This document shows, piece by piece, positions 1-10,854 of a stretch of DNA of 64,000 nucleotides; the first letter of the stretch is position 1, and every line of letters begins with the position of its first letter. The DNA is taken from assembly GCA_032622095.1 (NCBI GenBank), contig CP136066.1:189014716-189078715 (forward strand), read 5' to 3'. The translations under genes were made by a program, and so were the position numbers. This DNA comes from Siphonodentalium dalli (Eukaryota > Mollusca > Scaphopoda > Gadilida > Siphonodentaliidae). The notes below the pieces were generated by a model that saw nothing but the letters and a program-made list of their open reading frames with translations, did not search any database and was not told the origin of the DNA.

Positions 1-405
1 ACCAAATTCACCCTCTGGGAACCTTATTCTGCTTAGGACTGCTATGGGAGACCTAGAATCAGATTGAAGTTCCCCAGTTGAAGTTGGTGATATTCCCTCA
101 ATAGTCACCTCGATTATGAAATTTACCTTAGTGATGTTCCCCCATTAGTCACCTCATTTATGCAGTTTATCTTCTGCAAACCAGGGAATATGAAAACTGA
201 ACAGAATGGAAAAAGTAGAAAAAACAATGTTAATTTGATAATAAAGATACTTCCCAGAAGGGAATATGAAAACTGAATGCAGAATGAGGTCCCCAGAGGG
301 TGAATTTGGTGATGCTAGCCCTGATGTATGGGGGGGGTAGCATCACTAAATTCACCCTCTGGGTGCCTCATTCTGCAAATGTCAGACACACTATATCCAG
401 GCTTG
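1..405. mobile_element. A-family hAT-like MITE, long form, cut by the window edge
   Basis: The family consists of an outer inverted repeat (CAAGCCTTGAAATAGTGTG and variants), then an inner palindrome on each side built from GCAGAATGAGGTCCCCAG and GGTGAATTTAGTGATGCTA. The long form has a ~220-bp spacer between the palindromes. Here the left palindrome is truncated by the window start; the right one ends with the outer repeat at 405. Confidence 0.8.
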
Positions 406-874
406 CTAAGCAGTTGTTTTCTCTCATACAGATAGGCTGTTTGGTCGCAAAAAACAAACAAAATTCACCTCAAAACCCAACCATTGTTTATAAAAAAATA
501 AACACGAGCAAGTTATAACAAGTCATTATTTTAAAATACTAAATCTCTGACGAATTAGTCAATACAATGAAACATGTTGTGTCTTGTATCTGGATCCAAT
601 AACCATCATTGTTGCTTCCGATATTTTAGTGTAGATGATTTTTTTTTACATTGAAGACACATTAATTAAGTTAGATAAGTACATGATCATTTGAATCGCC
701 CTGTACCAACGATCTCTGATCATCAGGTTTTCGCATTATTATGGCGACTGATTTACTTGTTTCCTCTTCACTCTTGATATACTCCATACAACAATTCAAT
801 TCAAACTTTGATGCGATTTGTATCTTTAGCCCAATTGGGCCAATTCAACATATCTGTTAACCATGCATATTATT
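406..874. other. No feature recognised
   Basis: AT-rich sequence between two MITEs. I see no splice-flanked exon, tandem repeat or terminal inverted repeat. Confidence 0.6.
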
Positions 875-878
875 TATC

Positions 879-1120
879 CCTTTCATGACGAGAGCTGTGC
901 TAGTGCAGCATTAAAGATCATGTGCCAGTGCATTCTTTTAAACATGCGAGTCTCCCATAGGGAGCCTCGCATATATAAGAGAATGCACTGGCATACAAGG
1001 TCAATATAAATATTGTTAGGGAAGTGAACTCTCTTATATGTGCGAGGCTCCCAAAGACTCGTATATATAACAGAATGCATTGGCACAGGGATTTTTCAGG
1101 AAGCTCCAGTCATGAAATGG
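879..1120. mobile_element. D-family piggyBac-like MITE
   Basis: Starts CCCTTTCATGACGAGAGC after TTAT and ends CCAGTCATGAAATGG before TTAC, so both TTAA target copies look decayed. Inside are two hairpins built on CAGTGCATTC and TATATATGCGAG, the second imperfect. Confidence 0.75.
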
Positions 1121-1128
1121 TTACTATA

Positions 1129-1350
1129 CAGTAATGCCCTAAGTAATCGACTCCTTAACCACAGCAGAATTATGGGTAACTTTTCAGGATTTAGTCGGAA
1201 ATATGGCTTGTAGCCATTCACCGGAAAGCTCTCAGTGAATTCAGTGAGAGCTTTCCGATGAATGGCAACAAGCCATATTTCCGACTAAATCCAGAAAAGT
1301 TACCCATAATTCTGCTGTGGTTAAGGAGTCGATTACTTAGGGCATTACTG
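1129..1350. mobile_element. B-family TA-flanked palindromic MITE
   Basis: Near-perfect palindrome from CAGTAATGCCCTAAG to its complement, flanked by TA on both sides. The arms contain GGGTAACTTTTCAGGA, ATATGGCTTGTTGCC and a GAGAGCTTTCCG centre. TA target and CAGT ends fit the Tc1/mariner/pogo class; no transposase is present. Confidence 0.9.
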
Positions 1351-1352
1351 TA

Positions 1353-1689
1353 GCCTCAGGTAAGGACCTTTTCTCTGTCTTTTCTTACAATTTTCACTTG
1401 TTTACCCACATCTTCCTTTCACATTAAATTCTGTGGCAGACTAAACCATGCAAAGTATGGATGGGGCTGACTTACATTCTACAAAAAAAAATGTTTTGAG
1501 GGATATGATGATCAGAATATGTTCATTCCTGGGCTTATTACAAATAGACAAATGTAATAAGAAACTGTTGTCATAGATACGGCTTGAAAGTGACAAAATA
1601 TGGAATCATGTTCAATATGAATATGACCAATTCATATGATGCATATTTCTGATGGAAGACATGATATGCAGACATATTTGTAGACAATA
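1353..1689. other. No feature recognised
   Basis: AT-rich sequence with no repeat family or exon that I can identify. Confidence 0.55.
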
Positions 1690-1974
1690 AACAGACAAAT
1701 TGCGGTTGTAAGATGGATAACTCTTAGTATTTATTATTGTTAATAGTAACCACTTGATTTTAGAGTTATCCATCTTACAACCGCAATTTGTCCATTTGAG
1801 TATGTGGCTCTAGATAAGATCTGGTCCATAAACAATAGAAACAGCAAACTTCAAACATCGATATCTTATCACTCTGAGCTTTGATGGGTGGGTTCCTCGA
1901 CTCGTATCAAATATTTTTTACCCCCGAAGCCAAAGAGATAGTAATTTAGGAGTGTCTGATCGGATTGAGTACCT
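1690..1974. mobile_element. E-family element, 5'-incomplete
   Basis: Contains an inverted pair of GATGGATAACTCT and AGAGTTATCCATC (1705-1795), then the family block TTGATGGGTGGGTTCCTCG and the terminus GGATTGAGTACCT ending in TTAA. That TTAA is shared with the next element. Confidence 0.65.
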
Positions 1975-1978
1975 TTAA

Positions 1979-2431
1979 CCCTTTCAGTGCCAGGGGCCGA
2001 TCTCATCGGCCCTAATTTACGGTCTGTAAAAGCGGCCCTAAAAAATAAAATGAAATTTTTGTTATTTTCAATTTTTTATTTTTTTTGGGTTTAATTTTTT
2101 TTGGGTATGCTTAAGCATGCTATAACGAATTTAAAAACAAACTGGATAAAACGTTAGGGGCATGTTATAACTCAAAACTATCACCAAGTATTCATAGTAA
2201 TAATTTTGATGCCCATGAAGAACGTAAGATTCTCTGGCACTAAACCTACAAAATAAGTCTGTTAAAGAATTATTAAAATTGTAAAAAAGAATAACAAATG
2301 ATGAAAAATTGTTAAGCCAATGCATTCTCTTATATATGCGAGGCGACCTATGGTCGACTCGCATATATAAGAGAATGCATTGGCACAGGGTAATTGGGTC
2401 GATACAAAAATCGGACCTGGCACTGAAAGGG
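1979..2431. mobile_element. C-family piggyBac-like MITE (453 bp)
   Basis: TTAA on both sides; ends CCCTTTCAGTGCCAGG and CCTGGCACTGAAAGGG. It carries a GGGCCGATCTCATCGGCCC palindrome near the left end and one hairpin of AATGCATTCTCTTATATATG. TTAA duplication plus CCC ends is the hallmark of piggyBac elements. Confidence 0.88.
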
Positions 2432-2552
2432 TTAATACTATAGTACGTCAGCCATATCCTGAATTAAACTATTATAATTGTATTTAACTATTATAGTTCA
2501 ATATGGATACTGCTGGTATGTCAACTTGATAAATATAGAATATGTAGCTAGT

Positions 2553-2672
2553 GTCGTCGCTAAAACGGTGTATGTCCGTGATGGGGATTTGATCATCTAT
2601 TGGGCGATTCTCTGCTGAGTCCAATAGATGCCGAATCCGCCAAGCGGACATAAACAGTTAAAGCGACAACAT
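2553..2672. mobile_element. Small inverted-repeat element (~120 bp)
   Basis: CTAGTGTCGTCGCTAAAACG at the left matches the complement of CAGTTAAAGCGACAACATTAG-type sequence at the right, and both arms also share TATGTCCG and ATCTATTGG. Single copy in the window; class unknown. Confidence 0.6.
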
Positions 2673-2673
2673 T

Positions 2674-3447
2674 AGTTTCATATTTTATTTATCCATTGCA
2701 TAAAAATTGGCCTTTTGTGAGTTAAATCTGTCATTTTCCTCAGTTTTAGATTCGTTACTTCGATGACGCCCTTACATTTATTAGGTCAAGCAAACTAATT
2801 AGCATTCATGACGTGGAAAAACTGGAGTGCAGCTTAGAGCGAAATAGTTCGTTGGTTATATTTAATAGTTATTCTAAGCTGGCCTTGTTATAATGGTTTA
2901 TAGATGTTTTAGAGCGAAATTTTTTTATCAATTGTGGTGAGTTATGGAAGATAAAAACGTCCCAAAATCACAATGACCTCATTTAGGGCGTTTGAAGTCC
3001 CTAGTTACCTGCGCAATTTGCATATGCAATTATGTCATGAAAGTAGTACTAACCTAATATAGCTACGTTGACCTAATAAAGATACATTGATGTAATAAAC
3101 GTAACGTTTATTATGAAGGCTTTATGTAGGCAATAGAGGTAGTGAGCGGTGGATAAAGGAGAGTTATTCCAAAAGCATATTTCACAAATATAATTCAAAA
3201 ACCTCGGACGCACGCACGGACGCACAGGCTGATTATAATAGTCCTCCGAACCCGTTGTGTCACACTAATTCGGTACCATAGATTTGTTTGAATGAAATAA
3301 CATGGCTTGATCCATGCGAATGACTAATCATGATGGAACATGATAAAATAATGGCACATGATAATTAACATTCAATTGGTCGAAATATTGTTATGAAGGG
3401 GCAATGGTGTCTCCATGTCACTGTCCTTTAGAAAGGCATACATGTCA
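2674..3447. other. Mostly unassigned, with one GGACGCAC-rich repeat tail
   Basis: At 3207-3250 a GGACGCACGCACGG tract is followed by GGCTGATTATAATAGTCC, resembling the end of a dispersed repeat; a similar ending occurs near 12220-12245. Otherwise no feature. Confidence 0.4.
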
Positions 3448-3455
3448 AATGTCAA

Positions 3456-3901
3456 CAAGGCTTGAAATAAGTGTCTGTATTTTGCAGAATGAGGTCCCCA
3501 GAGGGTGAATTTAGTGATGCTATCCTGCACAGCAGGCTAGCATATCCAAATTCACCCTCTGGGGACCTCATTCTGATCAGACCTCAACTGCCATGTGAGA
3601 CCTATTATCAGTTTGAAGTTCCCCAGTTGAAGTTGGTGATGTTCACCCATTAGTCGCTTCGATTATTCATTTTATCTTCTGCAAATTAGGGGATATAGAA
3701 ACTGAACAGAAGGGAAAAAGGAAATAAAAACAAATGTTAATTTGAGACTATAGATACTTCCCAGAAGATAAGGCCTAAGCAGAATGTGAGGTTCCCAGAG
3801 GGTGAATTTAGTATGCTAGCATGCTGTGCAGGATAGCATAACTAAGTTCACCCTCTGGGGACCTCATTCTGCAAATGACAGGCACACTATTTCAAGCCAT
3901 G
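3456..3901. mobile_element. A-family MITE, long form
   Basis: Outer ends CAAGGCTTGAAAT and ATTTCAAGCCATG with an exact 8-bp target duplication AATGTCAA (3448-3455 and 3902-3909). This pair is the clearest evidence for hAT-type integration of the family. Confidence 0.92.
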
Positions 3902-3934
3902 AATGTCAATCAAATGAAAGTGTCAATGACACTG

Positions 3935-6110
3935 TAGCTCAACTTAGGTAGGGGAATAATTTAATGGTCGACAGTAAATGGAGGAATAGGTGCTAATTGA
4001 AATGTCTAAGTAAGACTAGATGTTCATGTCCATATCAACATTCATAACAGGTTTCATAATGATCGGATCAGGGATGTGGTGATTATGGTGTGACAAAGGA
4101 TTTATTGATGCAAACAGTAAATTCTAAAATGGCCACCGGCAGCCATGTTTTTTTCCGAATTACCCCAAAATGACTTGTTCCCATCTACAGCCTTTACAAA
4201 TCTCATAATGATCTGATCAAAGGTATGACCTGTAGCCTGTGCCAATGGATTTAGTCATGCAAAGAGTAAAATCCAAGATGGCTGCTGGCGGCCATGTTTT
4301 TCGGCTGAACGACCCCAAAATGACTCGTTTCCCATCTACATGTCATTGTTAACATACATGACAAATTTCTTGAAGTTCCGACCAAAGCTACGACCTGTAG
4401 CCCGCACCAAAGGATTTATTCATGCAAAGAGTAAAATCCAATATGGCTGCTGGCCGACATGTTTTTTAGCCAAACGACCCCAAAATGACTCGTTCCCATC
4501 TACATGTTAATATTAACATCCATGATAAATATCATGATGATCAGACAAACAGTACGACCTGTAGCCCGTGCCAATGGATTGAATTTTGAAATCCAAGATG
4601 GCTGCCAGCGGCCATGTTTTTTGGCCGTATGACCCCAAAATGACTCTTTCCCATATACATGTCAATATCAATATTCATGACAAATTTCATAAAGGTCAGA
4701 CCAAAGGTACGACCTGTAACCCGCCCCAACGGATTTAGTCATTGAAAGAGTAAAATCCAAGATGGCTGCTGGCGGCCATGTTTTTTGGCCGAACGACCCC
4801 AAAATCACTTGTTCCCATCTACATGTCATTGTTAACATCCATGACAAATTTCATGAAGTTCTGACCAAAGCTACAACCTGTAGCCCGCGCCAAAGGATTT
4901 AGTCATGCAAAGAGTAAAATCCATGATGGCTGCTGGCGGCCATGTTTTTTGACCGAACAACCCCAAAATCACTCGTTCCCATCTACATGTCATTGTTAAC
5001 ATCCATGACAAATTTCATGAAGTTCTGATCAAAACTACGACCTGTAGCCTGCGCCAAAGGATTTAGTCATGCAAAGAGTAAAATCCAAGATGGCTGCCAG
5101 CGGCCATGTTTTTTGGCCGTATGACCCCAAAATGACTCGTTCCCATATACATGTCAATATCAATATTCACTACAAATTTCATAAAGGTCAGACCAAAGGT
5201 ATGACCTGTAACCCGCGCCAAAGAATTTAGTCATTGAAAGAGTAAAATCCAAGATGGCTGCTGGCGGCCATGTTTTTTGGCTGAACGACCCCAAAATCAC
5301 TCGTTCCCATCTACATGTCAATATTAACATCCATGACAAATTTCATTATGATCAGACGAACAGCACAACCTGTAGCCCGCGCCAATGGATTGAATTTTGA
5401 AATCCAAAATGGCCACCAGCGGCCATGTTTTGTGGCCGAATGACCCCAAAATGACTCGTTCCCATCTACATGTCAATGTCAACATTCATGACAAAATTCA
5501 TAAAGATCAGACCATAGGTACGACCTGTAGCCCGCACCAAAGGATTTAGTCATGCAAAGAGTAAAATCCAAGATGGCTGCTGGCGGCCATGTTTTTTGGC
5601 CGAACAACCCCAAAATCACTCGTTCCCATCTACATGTCATTGTTAACATCCATGACAAATTTCATGAAGTTCCGATCAAAACTACGACCTGTAGCCTGCG
5701 CCAAATGATTTAGTCATGCAAAGAGTAAAATCCAAGATGGCTGCTGACGGCCATGTTTTTTGGCCGAACGACCTCAATATGACTCGTTCCCATCTACATG
5801 TCAATATTAACATCCATGACAAATTTCATGATGATCAAACGAACAATACGACCTGTAGCCCGCGCCAATGGATTGAATTTTGAAATCCAAGATGGCCACC
5901 AGCGGCCATGTTTTTTGGCCGAATGACCCCAAATTGACTCGTTCCCATCTACATGTCAATGTCAACATTCATGCAAAATTTCATAAAGATCAGACCAAAG
6001 GTACGACCTGTAGCCCGCGCCAAAGGAAATTGTTGACGGACACACGCACACACGGACGACGGACGCCAAGCCATGGCAATAGCTCAAACTTACAAAAGTA
6101 AGTTGAGCTA
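3935..6110. mobile_element. 2.2-kb terminal-inverted-repeat element carrying a satellite array
   Basis: Ends TAGCTCAACTTA (3935-3946) and TAAGTTGAGCTA (6099-6110) are exact inverted repeats. The interior is about twelve tandem units of 155-167 bp, each with a GACCTGTAGCCCGC block, GCAAAGAGTAAAATCC, a GGCTGCTGGCGGCCATG palindrome and GACTCGTTCCCATCTACATG. The right end has GACGGACACACG-type sequence. No transposase frame is present; the short ORFs inside are artefacts of the array. Confidence 0.85.
4200..6030. repeat. ~160-bp satellite array inside the element above
   Basis: The block GACCTGTA recurs near 4229, 4392, 4557, 4711, 4876, 5040, 5205, 5368, 5522, 5686, 5850 and 6005. Two unit types occur, one with a shortened TTGAATTTTGAAATCC segment, hinting at a higher-order pattern. 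Confidence 0.9.
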
Positions 6111-6178
6111 ATAAGCTGGCGCAAACTGTTGCAAAACAAATTTTATCTGAGACGGTTCATTTGTTGAAATATTGTTAA

Positions 6179-6378
6179 AGATGCATAATCCGATAAAGCA
6201 CCCCTCAATTACTATTTATTTGGATTCAAATATTGTCAAACAACATGTTGATAAATAACACGTTTTGTTTCAAATTATTTTTGGGCAATTAATCAATTCT
6301 GTAACTGAAGCGGCATTTCTAAAAATGTTGTTGTTGGAATCTGATTATATGGGGACCATCGAATCGGATTAAGTACCT
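6179..6378. mobile_element. E-family element, short form (200 bp)
   Basis: TTAA-flanked; starts AGATGCATAATCCGAT and ends ATCGGATTAAGTACCT. The interior AATTAATCAATTCTG and GTTGTTGTTGGAATCTG blocks match longer copies. Confidence 0.8.
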
Positions 6379-6516
6379 TTAAGAGTACACATTTTGGCTG
6401 CGTAGTGGGATGAGATCACAAAAGTTATACAAAAACAGGAAAAAGGTGGATTTGGCACTGTGAAATTCAGCTATAATAGTTAATATAACTACCGGTATAA
6501 TAGTTGAATTCAGGAT

Positions 6517-6771
6517 CAAGCCTTGAAATAGTGAGCCTGTCATTTGCAGAATGAGGTCCCCAGAGGGTGAATTTAGTGATGCTACCCCGCATTGCGGGCT
6601 AGCATCACCAAATTCACCCTCTGGGGACCTCATTCTGCTTACACCTCAGCAGAATGAGGTTCCCAGAGGGTGAATTTGGTGATGCTAGCCCGCTATGCGG
6701 GGGTAGCATCACTAAATTCACCCTCTGGGGACCTCATTCTGCAAATGACAGACACCCTATTTTAAGGCTTG
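6517..6771. mobile_element. A-family MITE, short form
   Basis: CAAGCCTTGAAATAGTGAG to TTTTAAGGCTTG, with two inner palindromes separated by the short TTACACCTCAG spacer. The 8-bp flanks do not match clearly. Confidence 0.85.
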
Positions 6772-6814
6772 ATTGAGAGACCGAGCATTTCTTCTGATGA
6801 AATACCAGTATTAA

Positions 6815-7069
6815 CACTTCTATGATTGGAGCTTCCTGAAATTTTGTGAAAACCCTGTGCCAATGCATTCTCTTATATATGTGAGTATCCCATAGGAAGC
6901 CTTGCATTTATAAGAGAATAAATTGGCCAAACAATATTTACATTGACCTTGTAAGCCAGTGCATTCTCTTATATATGCGAGGCTCCTTATGGGAGACTCG
7001 CATATACAAGATAATGCACTGGCACAGGATCTTTAATGCTGCACCAGCGCAGCACCCGTAATGAAAGGG
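6815..7069. mobile_element. D-family piggyBac-like MITE (255 bp)
   Basis: TTAA on both sides. In reverse orientation to the 879-1120 copy: starts with decayed CACTTCTATGATTGGAGC and ends CCGTAATGAAAGGG. Two TATATA hairpins inside. Confidence 0.85.
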
Positions 7070-7099
7070 TTAAAGATACTGAAGTTTCTAATTGGTATC

Positions 7100-7390
7100 T
7101 GAATACTAACTGGAATCAAAAGTAAACTAGCTGGAAGTATACATGTATGTAATACTTAACTAGCCAATCGGTAACTGTATATTAGCTGAAAGTATATGTA
7201 ATACTTAACTAGCTAATCGGTAGCTGTATATTAGCTGGAAGTATATGACTATGTAATAATTAACTAGCCAATCGGTAGCTGTATATTAACTGGAAGTATA
7301 TGTAATACTAAACTAGCTAATTGATAACTGTATACTAAGTGGCAATAATACTAACCAGCCAATCAGTAACTCTATACAACTGTAAGTATT
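7100..7390 (+). repeat. Degenerate ~50-bp minisatellite
   Basis: About six units with TTAACTAGCCAATCGGTA, CTGTATATTAGCTGGAAG and TATATGTAATAC. Units differ by point changes and small indels. Confidence 0.85.
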
Positions 7391-7452
7391 AAAGGCCCAA
7401 TTAATTATCGGATCCCCAGATCATTTTATATAAAATAATGCCATATGATATA

Positions 7453-7680
7453 CAGTAATGCTCTAATTAATTGACCTCTTAACCACAGCAGAATTATGGG
7501 TAACTTTTCAGGATTTAGTCGGAAATATGGCTTGTTGCCATTCATGTAATGTCAACAAGCCATATTTCCGACGCCGAGAGCTTTCCGATGAATGGCAACA
7601 AGCCATATTTCCGACAATATCCTGAAAAGTTACCCATAATTATGCTGTGGTTAAGAGGTCTATTAGTTAGAGAATTACTG
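7453..7680. mobile_element. B-family MITE with asymmetric centre
   Basis: TA-flanked, CAGTAATGCTCTAATTAA to the complement. The centre holds an extra partial arm (CAACAAGCCATATTTCCG occurs twice), so the palindrome is interrupted. Confidence 0.88.
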
Positions 7681-8982
7681 TACCATTTGAAAGAGGAAAC
7701 TCCAAAACATTGTATTATCAACTTATTCGGTGTAATAAACTGAATATGTTGTTTTTGTTGATCAACATGTGGTCTGTGCTCAAGTTTCATTGTATTCAAT
7801 GGGAGGGGAATAACTTTATATCTTAAAATATAGAGTTATTTCCCCTTCCATTGAAAATAAATTTTTAGTTTGAATTCTGTTGCATTCTGGGAGCCATTCC
7901 CGGGAAATGTTTTATCATTTCAGCTGTTTTCTATTTCTATATGGGCACTTTCTGAGACACAGACATTCCAAATGGTGTTGATTTATAGTATATTAATCAT
8001 ATTTTATGGCATAGATTGTTGTTATAACCGTATATCAAGGCACTATAACAAAAATAATCGGTGACTCAAAAATTAAATGGGCCTTATTAGGTGACTCAAA
8101 ATTTAAATGTGCCAAAATGGCAACAGCATATTAACTCACGATAATACTAAATGTGCCAATTTGATTAATACGATTCGTACATGACACATAGTGGAGCAAC
8201 CACACATGATGTGCCTCAAATTTGCCTTTTTTCGGCGACATAACGCTAAGAATAATTTATGTAACATCATGCAGTGGTCACGACGGAGACTATATCGAAC
8301 TATATCTGGGAATCGGATATAAACACTATATAAAGATCTTTTTGAGGACTGGTGAGGTTTTCTCAGGACTATTTCAGTATCCTAATTTACGAGCAGTCCT
8401 TCCCACGAGGCAAACACAGCGAGAGCACTTATTAGCCCTCGCAATTCAGAAGACAGGTGTAATGCGCCCGTAATATAATCGGTTGTGTTTTTCTCAAACA
8501 AAATGTCATTGTGGGATAGACCTATGTCCAGTTACACTTTCACATGCCCATAATTTAACTGAGATGGGAAAGGTTCTATATACACCTTCAAATGACCATA
8601 GACATTTGTCAAGAGAGAAGAGTGGGAATTTTAGCACCCGTGAATTAAAAATTGTGAGTACATATGGGTGTGAGAACAATCGCTCCCATCTCCTGGGAAA
8701 TATATCTTTCAATATAAAACCAGTCTTAACTTTCTCCTAGATAATTAACATCTATTTCCTCGTTATATACTGTACACTCAGCTTTACGTTTATTTTCTTT
8801 ATCCTCATATAATCAATTTATTTTGCTTTGCGATTTATATGTCTTTATATTAAGATTTAATGCAGTAGATAGTCCAACCCAAAGGGACTTCGTGGTAATC
8901 CAACAAATAACAACGTAACACATGGAAATTTTCGGCCACATGGCCAACTTCAGCCCAAACAAGTAATCCAATTCACGGCATA
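7681..8982. other. Unassigned; one hairpin
   Basis: A 61-bp hairpin at 7797-7857 (TTCAATGGGAGGGGAATAAC against its complement). A GGTGACTCAAAA motif is repeated at 8060 and 8091. The short ORFs here show no recognisable domain. Confidence 0.5.
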
Positions 8983-9189
8983 CAGTAATGCCCTAAGTAA
9001 TCGACTCTTTAACTACAGAAGAATTATGGGTAACTTTTCAGGATTTAGTCGGAAATATGGCTTGTTGCCATTCATTGGAAAGCTCTTAGCTTTCCAATGA
9101 ATGGCAATAAGCCATATTTCCGACTAAATCCTGAAAAGTTACCCATAATTCTGCTGTGGTTAAGGAGTCGATTACTTAGGGCATTACTG
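8983..9189. mobile_element. B-family MITE
   Basis: TA-flanked near-perfect palindrome from CAGTAATGCCCTAAG to its complement, with a compact centre (GGAAAGCTCTTAGCTTTCC). Confidence 0.92.
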
Positions 9190-9259
9190 TAGGTAAAAGC
9201 AGCATCATGTAGTTACGTCATCGTTGATCGAGGCACAAACGTCGAAGCAAAGGTGTGAC

Positions 9260-9513
9260 CAAGCCTTGAAATAGGGTGTCTGTCATTTGCAGAATGAGGT
9301 CCCCAGAGGGTGAATTTAGTGACGCTACCCCGCATAGCAGGCTAGCATCACCAAATTCACCCTCTGGGAACCTCATTCTGCTGAAGTGTTAGCAGAATGA
9401 GGTCCCCAGAGGGTGAATTTGGTGATGCTAGCCCGCTATGCGGGGTAGCATCACTAAATTCACCCTCTGGGGACCTCATTCTGCAAATGACAGCCACACT
9501 ATTTCAAGGCTTG
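9260..9513. mobile_element. A-family MITE, short form, with 51-bp flanking direct repeats
   Basis: CAAGCCTTGAAATAGGGTG to CAAGGCTTG. The 51 bp before it (9210-9260) and after it (9514-9564) are the same but for one base (starting TAGTTACGTCATCG, ending AAAGGTGTGACC). No 8-bp duplication is visible here. Confidence 0.92.
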
Positions 9514-9964
9514 TAGTTACGTCATCGTTGATCGAGGCACAAACGTCGAATCAAAGGTGTGACCATTGAACAGACTTGTTTAATTGGAGTCAATATTAAT
9601 ATTGATTGTACCTATACAGCTTGTTTTGGCTGAAGAAGGCCATGTGGCTGAAAATTTCCAATACGGGTGTTACGTTGTTATTAAGATTTAGTTAATAGAG
9701 TTATAAAATTAATTAAACTGATGTAAAAATATTCCTTAGTAGTTGTCAGTGTTTTGCGGTGATGCTCAGTAGTTCGCAGTCATTCTTGGTGAGCCCTGAT
9801 CATCTCCAGAATTTCCGTTGATTCATATTAATCTGCTCTTCACAAGATCACCATGGATCACAGCAAAAGAACCACCATGGATCCTGGTGATCCACAGATA
9901 ATTAGTGGCGCCTCCCGGGGGTTGAGTAATATGCTTATCGCACAGTTTTTACATACTGTACCTC

Positions 9965-10400
9965 CAGGCAAAATATGGTGCTGGACATTTGCATAATGAG
10001 GTCCCCCCAGAGGGTGAACTTAGTGCTGATAACCCACACAGTGGGCTAGTCAACAAATTCATCCTCTGGGGATCTCATTCTGCAATGGCTTCATCTGCTA
10101 TAGGAAACAGATTTAAGTTCCCAGATGGTGAAGATGGTGATGTGCACCGATTGGGCACCTCGATTATGCATTGTGTTGTCTGCCAATTTGGGGAAATAGA
10201 GAAACTAAACTAAGAAGTTTCTAACGAAACTAAAAATAAAAAACTTGTTAATTTGATAATACAGATACTTTCCAGAGAATATGAGTCCTAAGCAGAATGA
10301 GGTCCCCATAGGGTGAACTTAGTGATGCTAGCCCGCTGTGAGCAGTAGCATCACTAATATCACCCTCTTGGGACCTCATTATGCAAATGTCCAGCACCAT
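9965..10400. mobile_element. A-family MITE, GGTGCTGG-ended subfamily
   Basis: Outer end CAGGCAAAATATGGTGCTGG on the left and CCAGCACCAT on the right, where the last ~12 bp are missing. The central spacer differs from the main long form. It lies 3' of the ITPK1 stop and could be part of its 3' UTR or downstream. Confidence 0.75.
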
Positions 10401-10657
10401 TACAGCACTACATGTATATTGAATGTTCCTTATTACGTCTTCGTCATTTTATGTCAATAAAAATGACAAAATGATTCCACTGTTCTCTAGCGACCACATG
10501 ATTTATGCAGTTTTTTTTTACATCTGCATTCTCTCATTGTGTCCATTGTGTTCTAATTTGGCAAATGTGCATTCCACATGGAAGGGGTTCTATTCCTGAA
10601 CTACTTTGGCCGGCAACTGAGACTCAGCAGATATACCAATTAACGGCCAACCATTCC

Positions 10658-10854
10658 TCACAAATTATACATCTGTGAGGTTTTACTGTCCAAGTCAGAT
10701 GGATAGATGACACAGTTTGAAGCTAAAACATCAGACTTATGTATAGTACACTGCTTTGTCGATCCATGGTTGACAAGATTATTCTCATGTTCTGAAAGTT
10801 TCTCCCAAATAAAATTAACAAGAAGCTGGAAGAAATCTTTAACCTGGTCAAATC
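10658..10854 (-). CDS. ITPK1: ITPK1 terminal coding exon i with stop codon
   Basis: Acceptor TTTCTTGCAG; the exon runs to TGA at 10658-10660. [19 protein letters not shown] matches the helix after FPG in ITPK1. A polar tail of about 45 residues, ending in SQMYNL, is not recognisable. A P-family element starts 28 bp upstream of the acceptor. The 3' UTR could not be delimited; A-family repeats begin by 10400. Confidence 0.95.

Noticed and set aside
5880-6101. ORF in the satellite element
   Set aside because: It reads through one unit of the ~160-bp array and the terminal repeat; other units do not keep the frame.
6379-6633. ORF beginning [11 protein letters not shown] and its many relatives (3471, 20863, 21183, 22808, 30204, 31280, 59227)
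   Set aside because: These are translations of the A-family palindrome arms; the same peptide appears on both strands because the DNA is palindromic.
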